A DNA stretch of 47,009 bases from NCBI GenBank assembly GCA_016705335.1, contig JADIYN010000057.1:1-47009 (forward strand), read 5' to 3'. The notes under the pieces were generated by a model that was given only the letters and a program-made list of their open reading frames with translations, did no database searches and was not told the origin of the DNA. Position numbers and translations under genes: made by a program. Within the stretch, counting starts at the first letter, position 1. The number at the start of each line of letters is the position of its first letter. Below are positions 20,753 through 31,565 of the stretch, in pieces. Source of the stretch: Draconibacterium sp. Lineage in GTDB: Bacteria; Bacteroidota; Bacteroidia; Bacteroidales; Prolixibacteraceae.

Positions 20753-23700
20753 TTAAAAGTTCAAATTAAGTTCAAATCCCACCGAACGAACCTGTGGCAT
20801 AATAAAACGGGCTACACCCTGATTGTCGAGTGTGCCGGTAAAGGCAGATTCAGGATCTTCGTTCTGACCACTCTTTGTCCAGAAATATATATTCCTGGCC
20901 AATAAGGTGAATGTACCACCCTGACATTTGAATTTTTGAGTAAATGCAACAGGAAGAGTATAAGTCAGAGATACCTCTTTCAATTTAAAGTTCGTAGCAT
21001 CAAATGTACGTGTTTGCGGAAAATCCCAGGTATTTCCTACGGTAGAATATGGATCATTATATAAAGTTTCGTTTGGATTTGCACCATTCACAATATAGTA
21101 AGGACGTTCTACACCATTTTCGTCAGTCCAGGTTTTATTTCCAAGAGTTCTATCCTCAACATCTGCTCCGCTTCGTGGATCAACATACACACCAAGCCAG
21201 TAACTTGCATCATTGTACGGTGCCCAACTTTCATCAATTCTATTCTGAACCACTTCAATTTCAATATTTTCAGGATCTGGCCATGCAAAACCACCAGCTC
21301 CTACGCGTCCACCTTCCCAATAATTATGATCTCCTGATACCGACCATGGAGATTTACCATCATCCCTCAGGATTTTTGTTGTTTCAGATACATAAACACC
21401 ACCTTTTCTGTAGCTTCCCAGAATATTCAGTCTAAAACTTTTATATTTAAGACTGGTGCTGATACCTGCAATATAATCAGGGTTCCAGTTTCCAAGAAAA
21501 TCACGGTTTGCTGCTTCATCATTTTCAATTGGAGTTCCTGAACTCCATTTCAACATTTTCATACCTGCATAAGGTCCTTCATCAACTCTCCACCAACCCT
21601 CTTTTGCATACAGGTTACCTATTTTTTCACCAACAGCCAATCTCTGCATTGAGTTGTCAGCATAATCATACCATGCTGATGAGAATTTCGGATGCATGTA
21701 CGTGATTTCAGATTCAGCTGTTGAAATATTTCCAGTAACACTCCAGTACCAATCGTTATTTTGAACAGGAACAACAGTTACAGAACCTTCATAACCTTTT
21801 GCTTCCACGGTTCCAACATTGGTCATTAAATTTGAGAAACCGGTTGAAGCAACAACAGGAATTGTATTGATTTGATTTTTGTGTTCTTCAGTAAACATTG
21901 TAAAATCAAACATTACCCTGCTGTTGAACAATACTGCTTCCAAACCATACTCCAGTGATTCATTGATTTCAGGTTTAATTTCAGGTCAACCAAACTACCA
22001 CCCACTGTTCCTAAACTTGCATCATTCCAGGAATTACCTTTAAATCCGTATGTATTTCTGTTTTGTTGCGTCCCAAACCAAATCCTACCTGTGCCCAGCC
22101 AGAACGTACTTTAAGTAAATTTACCCATTCCGGTAATTCAAAAGTTTCTGAAATAAGCCAGCTTAATGATGCTGAAGGGTAGAAATGTTTTTGCACTTCC
22201 TGTTCTGTGATACCTGACCAGTCATTCCTTCCGGTAATATCTAAATAAAGCATTTTATTAAATCCAACAGAAGCCGTTCCATAAATACTTTGATAACGGC
22301 CCGTACCCAATCCACTATAACTAAGATAACTCAAAGTTTGTTTGTTCAGTCCATCCAATCTAAAATCATTAGGTTTCAACAGGTTTTGTCCTGAAAATCC
22401 CCAGGCAGTATTGTATGTATATCTGTAGTTATAACCTGCATTGGCTGTTACATCGAATTTGCCAAACGACTTATCAAATGTAAAAATAGCATCAGTATTA
22501 ATCCTTTGGTTTTTTGAAGTAGTGGCTTCAAATTCACCCTTCGATCTATCGCGGTTATCATATGGAATTCTTTTTTCAAAATCAATTGAATAAAGATCAC
22601 CCCCTGTGCGAAGTACAAAACTGAGTGGATCTGCAATCTGATAAGCAATTTCAACTTTTCCAAATACCTCATCGGTTGCAAATTCCCTGATATTATTTGC
22701 AGTTACCCAGTATGGATTGTTATTTCTTACTGCATCACCGTCCGTGCGAACCGCCGGATCTTTTGCCTGTCTCATCCATGGTGAATTCTGATAAATTCCT
22801 TCATAACCATCTATCCAGGTATTTGAAGCCTCAAAATCACTCAATGACTGCAAATTGGATGACATTGCATAAACGGATTCAACAATACCTGTCCGAACGT
22901 CGCGACCTGCAACAACAGATTTATTTGGAGTATATCCTTTTGTATATGAGAAGGAAGAAGTTACTGTTACTTTATCAATCATTTTATATGCACTTGTAAA
23001 AGAAACAGTATTGCGTGAAGTTTTGTTATTCGGTACAACACCGCTGTTGGAAAGGTTCGTATAAGACAAACGATAGTTTCCTTTATCATAATTCCCGGTT
23101 ATGTTAACACTGTTAGTAAGTGTATTTCCAGTTTCCAGGAATGCTTTCATTCTGTCAGATTCACCTCTTTGTACCAATGGGCCATCGTAATATTTCTGGG
23201 TAGCATATCCCATTGTGTATAGTTCTTGGCTGCCTCTGCACTTCCGGCAAGAGCACCCCATGATGATACTCCTTCCATTGAGTAGTACTCACTATCATAG
23301 CGTTCACCCTGGAAATAATCATTCTGAACCGGCATTGTTTTGTAAGAGCTTTCAAAAGTTGTTGAAGAAACAACTTCAACGCCAATACCTTTTTTCGATT
23401 TAGCGCCAGTTTTAGTTGTAATCAAAATTACTCCGTTTCCAGCTTCAGATCCATAAAGTGCACCGGCACTTGCTCCTTTTAACACAGTAATGGTTTCAAT
23501 GTCATTTGGATTCAGCTGCGACATTTTATTACCAACATCAATACCTCCCAATTTTCCTACATTTCCACTACCAACAGGTATTCCATCAATTACATAAAGT
23601 GGTTGAGATCTGTTGGATTGATCTTTACCCTGAATACCTGCAATCGAAGTAGCACCACGTACTGTAATTAAAGCAGACGAAGTCGGGTCAGGACTTAAAC

Positions 23701-24167
23701 TTACAATGTTAACACCTGTTACCCTACCATCAAGTGATTTTAACATGTTTACATTTCCTGCCTGGGAAATGTCTTCTCCACCCACGCTTGAAACAGAATA
23801 TCCCAGCGATTTCTTTTCGCGTGAAATTCCAAGAGCTGTTACAACAACTTCATCAACGCCAATTGAAGAAGTTACCAATGTAACGTCAATAGTAGATTTT
23901 CCGTTAATTGCTACTTCCTGCGGTTGCATTCCCACAAAAGAAAATAACAGTACAGATTGTGCATTGGGCGCCGAAATAGAATAATTACCATCAATATTGG
24001 TAACAACTCCGGTATTGGTACCCTTAACAATAATGGATACTCCCGGCAAAGTTCGCCGGCATCACTTTAACTGTTCCGCTCACATTTACCTGTGCATACA
24101 GCGAAACCGTCAAAAGAGAAAACAATCCAAAAAAGAGTGTTTTTAAAATTCTTTTTTTCATAGACAT
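20753..24167 (-). CDS. SusC/RagA-family TonB-dependent receptor (several frameshifts)
   Basis: The protein is about 1,138 residues after joining, the same length as the second SusC in this window. The start is MSMKKRILKTLFFGLFSL (ATG at 24167) with a signal ending LYAQ. A carboxypeptidase-regulatory-like domain ('GVSIIVKGTNTGVVTNIDGNYSI') precedes the plug motif DEVVVTALGI and 'LYVIDGIPVGSG..'. The barrel ends in 'GFELNLNF' with a terminal Phe. Breaks lie near 24055 (several indels around the 'TVKD..GE.LPG' region), about 23200 and about 22000. At 22000 the repaired text reads NTYGFKGNSWNDASLGTVGG. The SusC channel works with the SusD gene immediately after it. No anti-sigma or hybrid regulator is nearby. 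Confidence 0.9.
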
Positions 24168-24403
24168 TAATTTGATTATTTAATTAAAATTTGGATTCAA
24201 CCTAAGAATTATCCAATACAAAGATTTGTAAAGAATAATATAAGTACAAATAGTATTTTATTAAAAATACATTAATTTTTGTCATGCTAAATCCTTTTAA
24301 CATGCAAATTATCATTATAATATGTCAATATTTAATTGATATTATGATTATGCGGTTAACATTTCATTTGTTGATTTACAAATAGTTTCAGCAATTTCTT
24401 CAA

Positions 24404-25675
24404 TCAAAACCTTATTTGTGCACCACCCAATTCTCCATGAATGTTACTAAGAATAAAAGCAAGCAAAAGAATTAAAACAACAATAGAGACTAAAAAAATT
24501 ACATGTTTTTTTGTTAAAGCTGAAGTTATTGTATCTGAAAAGGGGCTTTGATTTTTACGAAGCAGTATCAAAAGAACTGCAATATTTAAAAGATATAAAA
24601 TATGATTGGAAGGAATTACACCACCTAAAACCCCGGAAACAATAAAGCTGATAGCCACATAAACCGAAATAAAAGTAATGTAAAGTAAAAAAACAGCCTT
24701 TTTTGTAATGTTGAATTTTGACTTTTCCAATTTCAGAACATAAAAAACAACCATCAAACAAATTAGGAGGCCTGATAAAATTGTAGCTGCAGTAGCTATT
24801 TCAACACCAATTCCCGAACCGCCAAGCCTTTCGGCAAGCATATCAAACAACATAGATTGCTGAAAAACAAGAGCCGGAAAAAACATAAGGGCAGTGATAT
24901 ATGAAACCCTGTTTTCCCAATTTTTTGGAGGTTCAACATTTTGCGGCCAAGGCGTGGTAAAAATGCTGAATGCCAGCGCAGCACCACCAAACAAGCCAAT
25001 GCTGTACTCCATAACATTCCACATGTTAAAATTAATTTCGAGAATGTTTCCAACAATTTGCAGGAAATTTCCAAAGGCAAAACCAAAACCGCTGCCGAGC
25101 ATTGTAATAAAAGCAACTTTGAGCGATGAATTATAACCGTTTCGGGCCATGTGCCAAACCAAAGCAAGTCCGGCACCTAAACAAAAAGCCCATGCTTCGG
25201 AACGCGGAGGAGTCATAAAAAACTCAAGTTGAATGATCAGAAAACCATAGGCAATTAGACCTCCTGCAACCATTTCGGCAATTAATCCTGCCCATTTTAC
25301 TTTTTTCTCCTGAGTCGATTCTAAACTTAAACCAGTCAAACCACCGCCAATTAAACCGTACAAGCCACCAATAATGAATAACATTAGTAATCCGTAACCG
25401 GCATTAACAAAGTCATCGCTGCGACCGTATCCAACTATTTTCCCATAACTCATCATTCCGCCCATTCCCCAGCCAATTGCAGAAGCAAGTGTAACTGGCA
25501 AAACACGCTGGTACCAGTCTTTTCGTTCCGAAACTAAAATCAATGCAAGTGCACCAATTCCGGCAGCCCACGCTGCTCCCTGCTCATGTCCAAACTGTCC
25601 GCGCACAGCCCAGGCAGTTCCAAAACTCATTGCAACAATTAGAATACTTAGTATTTGGTTTCTTTTTAAATTCAT
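24404..25675 (-). CDS. Uncharacterised multi-pass membrane protein
   Basis: This intact 423-residue protein has about ten to twelve hydrophobic segments, many with Gly-rich helices ('ASAIGWGMGGMMSYGKIVGYG', 'GGLYGLIGGGLTGLSLES'). Conserved-looking polar features inside the membrane region include 'WAVRGQFGHEQGAAWA' near the N-terminus, 'MTPPRSEAWAF', 'NMWNVMEYSIGLFGG' and a C-terminal 'HGELGGAQIRF'. I do not recognise a family. The charged Arg-Gly-Gln-Phe-Gly-His-Glu stretch in the first helix suggests a transporter or membrane enzyme. It follows the metallophosphoesterase gene by 130 bases on the same strand and precedes SusC, so it may belong to the glycan-use block and move a released sugar or phosphate compound across the inner membrane (inference). 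Confidence 0.7.
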   Translation of the reverse strand: MNLKRNQILSILIVAMSFGTAWAVRGQFGHEQGAAWAAGIGALALILVSERKDWYQRVLPVTLASAIGWGMGGMMSYGKIVGYGRSDDFVNAGYGLLMLFIIGGLYGLIGGGLTGLSLESTQEKKVKWAGLIAEMVAGGLIAYGFLIIQLEFFMTPPRSEAWAFCLGAGLALVWHMARNGYNSSLKVAFITMLGSGFGFAFGNFLQIVGNILEINFNMWNVMEYSIGLFGGAALAFSIFTTPWPQNVEPPKNWENRVSYITALMFFPALVFQQSMLFDMLAERLGGSGIGVEIATAATILSGLLICLMVVFYVLKLEKSKFNITKKAVFLLYITFISVYVAISFIVSGVLGGVIPSNHILYLLNIAVLLILLRKNQSPFSDTITSALTKKHVIFLVSIVVLILLLAFILSNIHGELGGAQIRF

Positions 25676-25805
25676 TTTGAAATTTTTAAAAAATTAGCTG
25701 GAAATGTTATTTTTTATTTTTCTGAAGAAATTTTCCTCACCTGTGAATAAAACGACTTGATCAGTTTCTTTGAATTCAGTAAAATACATAGTCAAACCGA
25801 TCTGA

Positions 25806-27077
25806 TTATTTAACAGCATTTTTATTCATTTCAATAAATTTCTTTTTCCCGTTCCCGCTTTTTTTAAGCGAAAATTGGTCAAACAATTCACCATCAGCGG
25901 TAAAAGCTTTAAAATTCAGGATGTTTCCTTCAATTGTAATTTCATGAAACATCTGAAGGTTACCGCCCTTAAACTGCATCCAGTTCTTTGTTCCGGCTTC
26001 ATACATTTTAGGTCCGCTAACCGACACAACATACATTACATTTGGTTTTAAGTCCGGGTTATCGGAAGCAAATCCACGGCCATATGAATGGTCATGTCCG
26101 GTTAAAACCAGATCAACGTTATATTTCTCTAAAATAGGTTGAAAATGTTTTCTCATCTGCGGATTATCTCTCGAATCTTTTGTTGAATAAAATGGAAGAT
26201 GAGTAGTTAGAACAACCCAATCTTTTGTATTTGAAGAAAGTATTGAATCAAGCCATATTTTCTGGCTTTTCAATGCACTTCCGTTTTCGTCCTCCAGTTC
26301 AGATTCAACTGCCGAATCTATTGATATGATTTTCAGATTTTTATAATCGATAAAGAAACAGGTACCTTTAACTTCCTTTGGTCCGTTTAAAGGTTGGGTA
26401 AACTGGTATTTCCAGTGCGGATCGAGCTGCAGGTCATCGTAATCATGATTTCCGGGGGTTAAAACCTGCGGAACGGAACCGTAGATAAACGAGCCGGCTT
26501 TAAACCATTCTTCCCATTCCAAATCGCGTCCGGCACGATTGATAATGTCACCTCCATACAACATAAAAGCGCAATCAGGCACTGTATTATATGCTTTTCG
26601 AATAACTCTCGACCATTGTGATTTAATGTCGGTTTGCGGATCGCCAAAATAAACAAATGAAAAGCTTTCGTTGTCATTTGAAGGAACCTGAAATTCAAAC
26701 CATTCGCTCCAGATATTGTTGCCACCTGCTCTGTATAAATATTTATTACCGGGAATTAAATCATTTAAATAAATCGAATGTTGATTTGCCTCAATTGCCG
26801 GTTCGCCTTCATACTCATATTTTACTTTTGTGGTTTTTGCTTTAAAAGATTTTACATTTTCAGGAATTATTCGACCACCGGTTAAAGGATGCAATTCACA
26901 AAAACCTTCAGAAACTGATGCATCTGTGCGCCAGGTTACAGCAACTGAATTGGCTTCTCCTGTAAAGTTTAAAATAATTCTGTCAGGAAATGGTGCCGGA
27001 GCATTATATTGACCGTTTACTCCACTTACATAAAATGTAAGAAACAAGAATAAAACATTAAATATCAAGAGTTTCAT
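25806..27077 (-). CDS. Exported metallophosphoesterase, purple-acid-phosphatase-like
   Basis: This intact 423-residue protein has a signal peptide (cleaved near VNGQ, residue 23). Residues 25-130 form a fibronectin-III-like domain of the purple acid phosphatase N-terminal type ('PDRIILNFTGEANSVAVTWRT'). The metallophosphoesterase domain has 'YFGDPQ' (Asp146), 'LYGGDI' (Asp177), 'PGNHDYDD' (Asn210-His211), 'TTHLPFY' (His293) and 'LTGHDHSYGR' (His328, His330), all dinuclear metal ligands. The GDxxY tyrosine typical of true purple acid phosphatases is not present (D-P-Q-T). The expected role is periplasmic or surface phosphomonoester or diester hydrolysis. The next genes upstream are GDPD and GH31, after a terminator. 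Confidence 0.88.
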   Translation of the reverse strand: MKLLIFNVLFLFLTFYVSGVNGQYNAPAPFPDRIILNFTGEANSVAVTWRTDASVSEGFCELHPLTGGRIIPENVKSFKAKTTKVKYEYEGEPAIEANQHSIYLNDLIPGNKYLYRAGGNNIWSEWFEFQVPSNDNESFSFVYFGDPQTDIKSQWSRVIRKAYNTVPDCAFMLYGGDIINRAGRDLEWEEWFKAGSFIYGSVPQVLTPGNHDYDDLQLDPHWKYQFTQPLNGPKEVKGTCFFIDYKNLKIISIDSAVESELEDENGSALKSQKIWLDSILSSNTKDWVVLTTHLPFYSTKDSRDNPQMRKHFQPILEKYNVDLVLTGHDHSYGRGFASDNPDLKPNVMYVVSVSGPKMYEAGTKNWMQFKGGNLQMFHEITIEGNILNFKAFTADGELFDQFSLKKSGNGKKKFIEMNKNAVK

Positions 27078-27465
27078 GCGAATGTTTATTATTTAATTAT
27101 TTCTGTTTACCCGAATTGGAAGTTTATAATGAAAAAGCCTCCATACAATACGGAGGCTCTTTTTTAACCAAACTAAACTAAAAAATGTGTATTTACTCAA
27201 AAACCAATTCATTTTAATACAACAAAAATAATACAACAAGTTAAACCTAACTTCTAACATATTGGATAAAACATATCATATATTAACCCGAATTGTTTTA
27301 TTTCATCCAAGTATCCTTGAATTTAAATCAACATACTTTACACAACTGCAAAACAAGTGAAACACTGCAATAACATTAGGGTTTCAGCTAAATTGATTTA
27401 GCATTTTAAGGAATTTTTAAGCTCAAATTGAAATCATATTCTGCAGTTAAAAAATACAATTCCGT
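27078..27465. other. Intergenic region between GDPD and metallophosphoesterase genes
   Basis: This AT-rich 388-base gap contains the bidirectional terminator at 27132-27166. The rest is low-complexity sequence with no gene seen. The metallophosphoesterase promoter is expected near 27080-27130, but no full consensus was found. Confidence 0.5.
27132..27166. terminator. Bidirectional intrinsic terminator
   Basis: AGCCTCC pairs perfectly with GGAGGCT around a 9-base loop. There are A-rich and T-rich flanks on both sides, so it can end transcription in either direction. For the minus strand it closes the GH31-GDPD unit. Confidence 0.8.
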
Positions 27466-28299
27466 TTAGTTTTGATTTAAAAACTCAATCAATCCAGCTG
27501 GATTATCCGTTTGGATTCCATCTGTTTTCCAGTCGATTATTTTTTTCCATTCAACAATTGTCGCCTCTTTTTCATCAACAAAAACTTTTGCACCATTTAT
27601 ATGTACCACATTTACAAAATGTTCCGACAATTCTCCCATATCTGTTGCTACAATTCCGGCATTTAATTTTTCAAACATAGGTTTCAGGTTCTTTTCATTT
27701 TGAGGATCAGGCATTATAAATGAAGAACCAAAAAGTGTATCAACACTTTCCATATTCACTAAATATCGATAAGGAATATACCAGATGATGTCCTTTTCCA
27801 TATCGAATTTTCGAATGATTGTCATTAACCCGGCAACAGGTGCATCCTTTAAATCAAGATAAATACCGATTTTTCCCTTACACAACTGCAGGATTTCTTC
27901 AAATGTCGGGATCCTTGTATTTTTCCATTCATCGCCCAGCCTTTCGCCAATATCAATTGACTTCAGTTCTGCCAAAGTCAAATCTTTTACATTCCCTTTT
28001 TTACCTGTTGTGTAATTATCGATAGTAGAATTGTGAACGCTTACAAACTTTCCGTCTTTGGTTGTCCGAATGTCAATTTCAACAAAATCACAACCCAGAT
28101 CAATTGCTTTTTGATATGCAGGCAAAGAGTTTTCCGGAATTCCCCGGTGGGCGCCACGGTGAGCAATTACATAAATTTTGCTATTTGGTTTCCTCAATTC
28201 GTGAATGATTTTTGAGTTCTGGCAAAACAGAAATTCAGAAAATAAAAGAATCAGAATTTGCAATGAAAAAAACTGTTTTAAATTCAAATTCATCTTCAT
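27466..28299 (-). CDS. Exported glycerophosphodiester phosphodiesterase
   Basis: This intact 277-residue GDPD-family TIM-barrel protein has a signal peptide ending FLFCQ (about residue 27). The active-site signature is AHRGAHRGIPENS (His47, Arg48, Glu56, Asn57), followed by VEIDIR (Glu74, Asp76) and 'VSVHN' (His89), then 'IPTFEEIL', 'IYLDLKD' and the C-terminal 'DGIQTDNP'. GDPDs split glycerophosphodiesters into glycerol-3-phosphate and an alcohol; some bacterial members act on other phosphodiesters. The start is 6 bases after the GH31 stop, so the two are co-transcribed. Export suggests the substrate is met in the periplasm or at the surface. Confidence 0.92.
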   Translation of the reverse strand: MKMNLNLKQFFSLQILILLFSEFLFCQNSKIIHELRKPNSKIYVIAHRGAHRGIPENSLPAYQKAIDLGCDFVEIDIRTTKDGKFVSVHNSTIDNYTTGKKGNVKDLTLAELKSIDIGERLGDEWKNTRIPTFEEILQLCKGKIGIYLDLKDAPVAGLMTIIRKFDMEKDIIWYIPYRYLVNMESVDTLFGSSFIMPDPQNEKNLKPMFEKLNAGIVATDMGELSEHFVNVVHINGAKVFVDEKEATIVEWKKIIDWKTDGIQTDNPAGLIEFLNQN

Positions 28300-28305
28300 T
28301 ATGTT

Positions 28306-30078
28306 TTATTTAAAAATTGTATAATTCCCTTTACTGTATTCTTCGGTTCTGATAATCAGTTTATGTTTTGAAATATTGAACGAATAATCTTCATTCTCTG
28401 ATAATTCCTTTTCATCCAAAATAATTTTATGCGGCATTTTTTCAATATTGATATTTAAAATATGAGGTTTTTTAATGCCCGTAAACGAGATTTCAATTTT
28501 CTCTTTTGAATTTACCATATAAACAGTTGAGGCTCCAGAATTATCAGGGTGATGAACTGTGAAACTACTTTCTTTATCAGGATAAATCAGAAAAGTTAAA
28601 TATCCATCAGACAAGGTGTCGCCAATTTCGGTGTAACTTCTTTTAATGTCAAGTGGAATTATCGCACCCTCGTGCACAAATACAGGATATTCTTCCAGTG
28701 GAAATTCTTTTTTAAAAGTAACAGGACCTTCAATCAATTTGCTGTCATCAAAAAAGTAGCGCCATTTTCCTTTGGGAAGTGTAACCTCGTTGATAAATTC
28801 ATCTTTATAAATTGGAGCCACCAAAAAATTATCGCCAAAAAGATAGTGGTATTTTCCTTTAACCGGACGTTGCAAAACATTACCACCATTATGTGCTTCA
28901 ACCACATACGAATATATGTAAGGAATTAACTCTGTATGTAGCCACGAGAACCGGCGTATAATTTCCATTTCCTGCAATGTTCGTTTCCAGAGTGCCCTTT
29001 CGCCATGACCACCGTTTAGAAAAAGTCCGCAAAAAGTTGAAAACTGTGCCCATCGGATATACAAGCGCGGAGGAATTTCTTTCCCCGAGAAACCGGCCAC
29101 ATCAGAGCCGATAATATTGTAACCAATTTTCGCGCTTTTCATAATGTTTTCCATGGCCATTTCAATACCTTCAATTCCATCCATTGCAATATCCACTGTA
29201 TCTGCATTACTTCCTTCCGATTTCCACGAATGCCGCTGGTCGCCAACCCATGTAACCGAGGCAGCATCTATTGGTGCAAATCCTTCAGGATGATATCCGC
29301 GATCAATTGCTCTTGAAAGAGTAACAAATTCAGGGTTTTGTGTCAAACCGTGCAAATATTCATCACGGTAATAATGATCCATATATTTTCTTGTTGTCAT
29401 TAAACCCATGGAAGTTTTGTGATAAAAAATTGGAATTGGCCCCGCCATTTTAAAGTTAAGTGTTGCTGTACCGTCTAATTTCCACCCGTCAATTCCATAA
29501 TCGAAAACGGTTTGTTGCATACCGCGCCACCAAAGCATGGCTTCGGGATTTGTATAATCAATAAAACCGCCTTTTCCTTTCCACCACTTTTTTTGTTCTC
29601 CTTTTCCTGTTAGAAAACCTTTCTCTGCAGCATTTGCAAACCATTCAGGCGAATCTTTTATCCGCGTATCCTTGTCATTGCTGTCAACCATTGTAGTTAT
29701 CCACAAAACCACACGATAATTATTATCCTGTAACTTTCGGAACCAATTTTCAGGATTTGGGTATAAAATTGTATCAACTTCAAAATCATTGTATCTCAAA
29801 CTCCAGGGGCTGTCTAAAAGTATTGTTCGCACCGGAATGTCATATTTTTTATAACCTGCCAAAAGTGAATCGACTCTTTCTGCAGTATTAAAATCATCTT
29901 CCCAAAGCCAGCATTCCAAAGCCCAGGCAGGTGTTAAAGGTGGATTTCCATGTCTTTGTTTATTGAAAAATGTTCCCCAGAAAGGGTAAGCAAAACCAAA
30001 ATAAGTAATCAGGGAAAGTGCGAATAGGATAACAAAAATATATTTGGCAAATTTCCTGAACCTGGCAGATTTTTTCAT
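28306..30078 (-). CDS. GH31-family glycoside hydrolase, membrane-anchored, lacking the usual N-terminal domain
   Basis: This intact 590-residue protein has an N-terminal hydrophobic anchor (residues 13-34). The catalytic barrel begins at about residue 48 ('NPPLTPAWALECWLW'). 'GIDGWKLDG' gives the nucleophile Asp202. 'WVGDQRHSW' gives the acid/base Asp280. 'NIIGSDVAGF' is also a GH31 landmark. The C-terminal part has the beta domains ('LVAPIY', 'GKWRYFFDDSKLIEGP', 'PVFVHEGAIIPL'). The beta-sandwich domain of about 200 residues that precedes the barrel in most GH31 enzymes is absent. Specificity (alpha-glucose, alpha-xylose, alpha-galactose and so on) cannot be read. It is the first gene of a unit with GDPD and has a Bacteroidota-type promoter about 30 bases upstream. 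Confidence 0.88.
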   Translation of the reverse strand: MKKSARFRKFAKYIFVILFALSLITYFGFAYPFWGTFFNKQRHGNPPLTPAWALECWLWEDDFNTAERVDSLLAGYKKYDIPVRTILLDSPWSLRYNDFEVDTILYPNPENWFRKLQDNNYRVVLWITTMVDSNDKDTRIKDSPEWFANAAEKGFLTGKGEQKKWWKGKGGFIDYTNPEAMLWWRGMQQTVFDYGIDGWKLDGTATLNFKMAGPIPIFYHKTSMGLMTTRKYMDHYYRDEYLHGLTQNPEFVTLSRAIDRGYHPEGFAPIDAASVTWVGDQRHSWKSEGSNADTVDIAMDGIEGIEMAMENIMKSAKIGYNIIGSDVAGFSGKEIPPRLYIRWAQFSTFCGLFLNGGHGERALWKRTLQEMEIIRRFSWLHTELIPYIYSYVVEAHNGGNVLQRPVKGKYHYLFGDNFLVAPIYKDEFINEVTLPKGKWRYFFDDSKLIEGPVTFKKEFPLEEYPVFVHEGAIIPLDIKRSYTEIGDTLSDGYLTFLIYPDKESSFTVHHPDNSGASTVYMVNSKEKIEISFTGIKKPHILNINIEKMPHKIILDEKELSENEDYSFNISKHKLIIRTEEYSKGNYTIFK

Positions 30079-30105
30079 TTAATCTTTTTGTAATACTTGA
30101 TTAAT

Positions 30106-30138
30106 CAAAAGTAAATTACTTCAACTTAATCTTGCAAA
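30106..30138 (-). promoter_or_regulatory. Bacteroidota-type promoter for the GH31-GDPD unit
   Basis: On the minus strand TACTTTTG (30113-30106) matches the -7 consensus TAnnTTTG. TTTG (30138-30135) lies 21 bases upstream as a -33 element. The GH31 ATG is about 28 bases downstream. Confidence 0.6.
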
Positions 30139-30525
30139 AATGAATATTTATGTCTGTTTCCTTAAATACTATTTTGAAATATTTTGAACTTATTTTAACT
30201 AATATCAAAAAAACTAAATCGTTTTAATGCATATTGTTTGTTAATATTTAATGTAAGCAGAACAAATTTCTATTTGTTATCGTTTTTAAGGTTTTTTAAC
30301 ATTGGTATTAATTAAATATGGGGAAGATTCAGTTTTCAAAAAATTTAAAAAACGTATAAAAGGAAAAACTAAAAATTAAAAATGGACATAGTATTTGTGT
30401 CCCAACGTAACAATAGCACCCGCTTTGTTTTTCTAAAATGAGTAAAAAAGGAGATGAACCCAACCGTTTTAAATCGTTAATATATTAAATCATGAACTTA
30501 TTTCAACACTTAAAAAAATGAAAAA
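30139..30525. other. Divergent intergenic region between the two glycan-use blocks
   Basis: This AT-rich sequence separates the leftward GH31 unit from the rightward PKD-SusC-SusD unit. Poly-A and poly-T stretches dominate. No regulatory gene or clear inverted-repeat operator was seen. The rightward promoter should lie near 30390-30480, where 'ATAGTATTTGTG' is a poor match to the consensus. Confidence 0.45.
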
Positions 30526-31538
30526 ATGAAAAACAAATTTTTCTTTCGAGAGCTGACAATTTTTTGTTGGCAGTTTTTCTGGTGGTCTCGTGCACCGATG
30601 AAATTGACAGACCTGTTTTTCCTGTTTCGGCTTTAATTTTTCACAGTGTGAAGGATAAACAGGTAGCGTTTACAGCGCTCACCCATAGTGCCGTTAGCTG
30701 GCAGTGGGATTTTGGTGATGGCAAAACCAGTACAGAACAAAATCCGGTTCATGTATATGAAACAGGTGGTTATTACAAAGCAAAATTAACTGCAACTGAC
30801 AACAGTGGACAAACTGCAACTTCAGAAGTTAAACTTGCCATAGAATTAACTCCGTATGCCTTGTTAACCGGCGACTGGACAGCGGAAGATTACAAAGGCA
30901 AAACATGGAAACTAAACTCCAACCATTCAGCGTTTGATATTCTGGCAAACTCCGATGCCGGACTTTCATTGTTCGATGAAGATATTCCTGTATTACCTTC
31001 CGGAACGCTAGGATTATACCTTGGTTTGGGTGAAGCATATAATGATGAATTCACGTTTTTTTATGATGGAAAGTACACCCAGGATACAAAAGATGGCTCT
31101 TCTTTTGGAGGAATTGTTTATGCAATGGTAATGCAGCAATTAGGTCTTGCGACTATTACTAAAACAGGAGGAAAAGCTGTATTTGGACAGGATGCGTTCG
31201 CTTTCACTACTTACACTCCCTTTGCAAACGCTACTTTTGTGTTTACTGAAAACGATGATTTCACTATTCCAACTATTCCTGATTTTGCTACAGGAGTTCA
31301 ACCACCGGGAATTCCTGTGGTTACATACAATGATGTTATGACAATCGATTTCCCCAATTCAAATGAATTTATAGGAATCAGGGATTTTCAGAGAAAAGTA
31401 ATTGTTCAGAGTATTACTGATAAATCAATGAGACTTGTAATGTTCCTGACAATGAGCCCGGATGCAATTGTAAGTCAGGATCCATTAATAGTACTGAGTA
31501 CAAGCGCAATGGTTTTAACATTCGAAGCGGTAGATTAA
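30526..31538 (+). CDS. PKD-domain surface lipoprotein, candidate glycan-binding protein (one frameshift near start)
   Basis: The protein is about 337 residues if started at the ATG at 30526 (MKNKFFFRELTIF). A T missing from the T run near 30560 separates this start from 'LLAVFLVVSCTDEID', the lipobox (Cys at VVSC). Residues about 45-105 are a PKD domain with 'AVSWQWDFGDGKTSTEQNPVHVYETGGYYKAKLTATD'-type features (WDFGDG, NPVH.Y). The rest (about 220 residues) is beta-rich and unrecognised. It lies 28 bases before SusC on the same strand. Lipoproteins in this position are often surface glycan-binding partners of SusC/D (inference). Confidence 0.75.
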
Positions 31539-31565
31539 TACTTTCAAACTTAAATAATAATTACA

